Below, in pieces: positions 63,964 through 64,000 of a stretch of 64,000 bases of DNA. Made by a program: the position numbers and the translations under genes. The notes under the pieces are model-generated. The model saw nothing but the letters and a program-made list of their open reading frames with translations, did no database searches and was not told the DNA's origin. The DNA lies in the IMG/VR virus record IMGVR_UViG_3300020582_000006, positions 1-64,000 of that record; one strand, 5' to 3'. This DNA is from a virus. The first letter of the stretch is position 1; each line of letters starts with the position of its first letter.

Positions 63964-64000
63964 GGTGTTGTTTCCTTTGTGTGTTGTGTTGTGGAAGGGG

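Overview
The window reads as part of the genome of a large contractile-tailed (myovirus-like) bacteriophage that also carries plasmid maintenance genes, i.e. a candidate phage-plasmid. It is GC-rich, gene-dense and almost free of host metabolic genes. Portal and terminase genes are not in the window and probably lie to the left. The host cannot be read directly. Small zinc-ribbon proteins, a Uma2-type nuclease and signal peptides ending in AQ remind me of soil Acidobacteriota, but this is a weak inference.

Layout. (1) 1-25.8 kb, rightward: virion module. It runs from the major capsid protein through head-tail joining proteins, a tail terminator, sheath (DUF3383), tube (DUF3277), a tail assembly chaperone with a -1 frameshift at T TTT TTT, a tape measure with a lytic transglycosylase domain, Dit-like hub, baseplate plug, hub, Gp138-type spike, gp25-like wedge, baseplate J, DUF2612 wedge and fibre/tailspike genes. 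A GIY-YIG nuclease gene sits inside on the opposite strand, and an initiator-type tRNA-Met lies between genes. (2) 25.8-34.1 kb, leftward: tightly overlapping early-type operon with RecT, a PD-(D/E)XK exonuclease, a Uma2 nuclease and many small proteins, headed by a ribbon-helix-helix protein. (3) 34.3-39.1 kb, rightward: small zinc-ribbon and membrane proteins, ending in a 398-residue protein that resembles a truncated TnpB/Cas12-type RuvC protein. (4) 39.2-40.85 kb: a 1.6-kb non-coding block with dozens of same-strand TCG(G/T)TCGG repeats, a DnaA-box-like site, a 14-bp palindrome and three 18-bp iterons. (5) 40.85-44.05 kb, leftward: RepA-type initiator, HNH-like protein, ribbon-helix-helix protein and ParA. 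(6) 44.1-51.1 kb: mostly rightward, with a leftward FimB-like tyrosine recombinase, a winged-helix protein, a 62-bp perfect palindrome flanked by DnaA-box-like sites, an RMF-like protein, a RuvC-like resolvase, a ParB-domain protein and a Trm1-like methyltransferase. (7) 51.05-64 kb, leftward: AAA+ clamp-loader-like ATPase, DUF5131, a long ParB, a WGR-containing ATP-dependent DNA ligase, a methylase-like protein and many small proteins.

How it fits together. RepA with iterons and ParA with a ribbon-helix-helix partner would replicate and segregate the genome as a plasmid. The winged-helix gene and palindrome region could be a second (lytic) origin. RecT, the exonuclease, the RuvC-like resolvase and the ligase form a recombination/repair set. 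Strand-specific intrinsic terminators mark convergent borders, and two of them are embedded in the coding sequence of the opposing gene. Two protein modules recur in structural proteins across the virion operon, suggesting that domains shuffle between baseplate, sheath and tailspike proteins.
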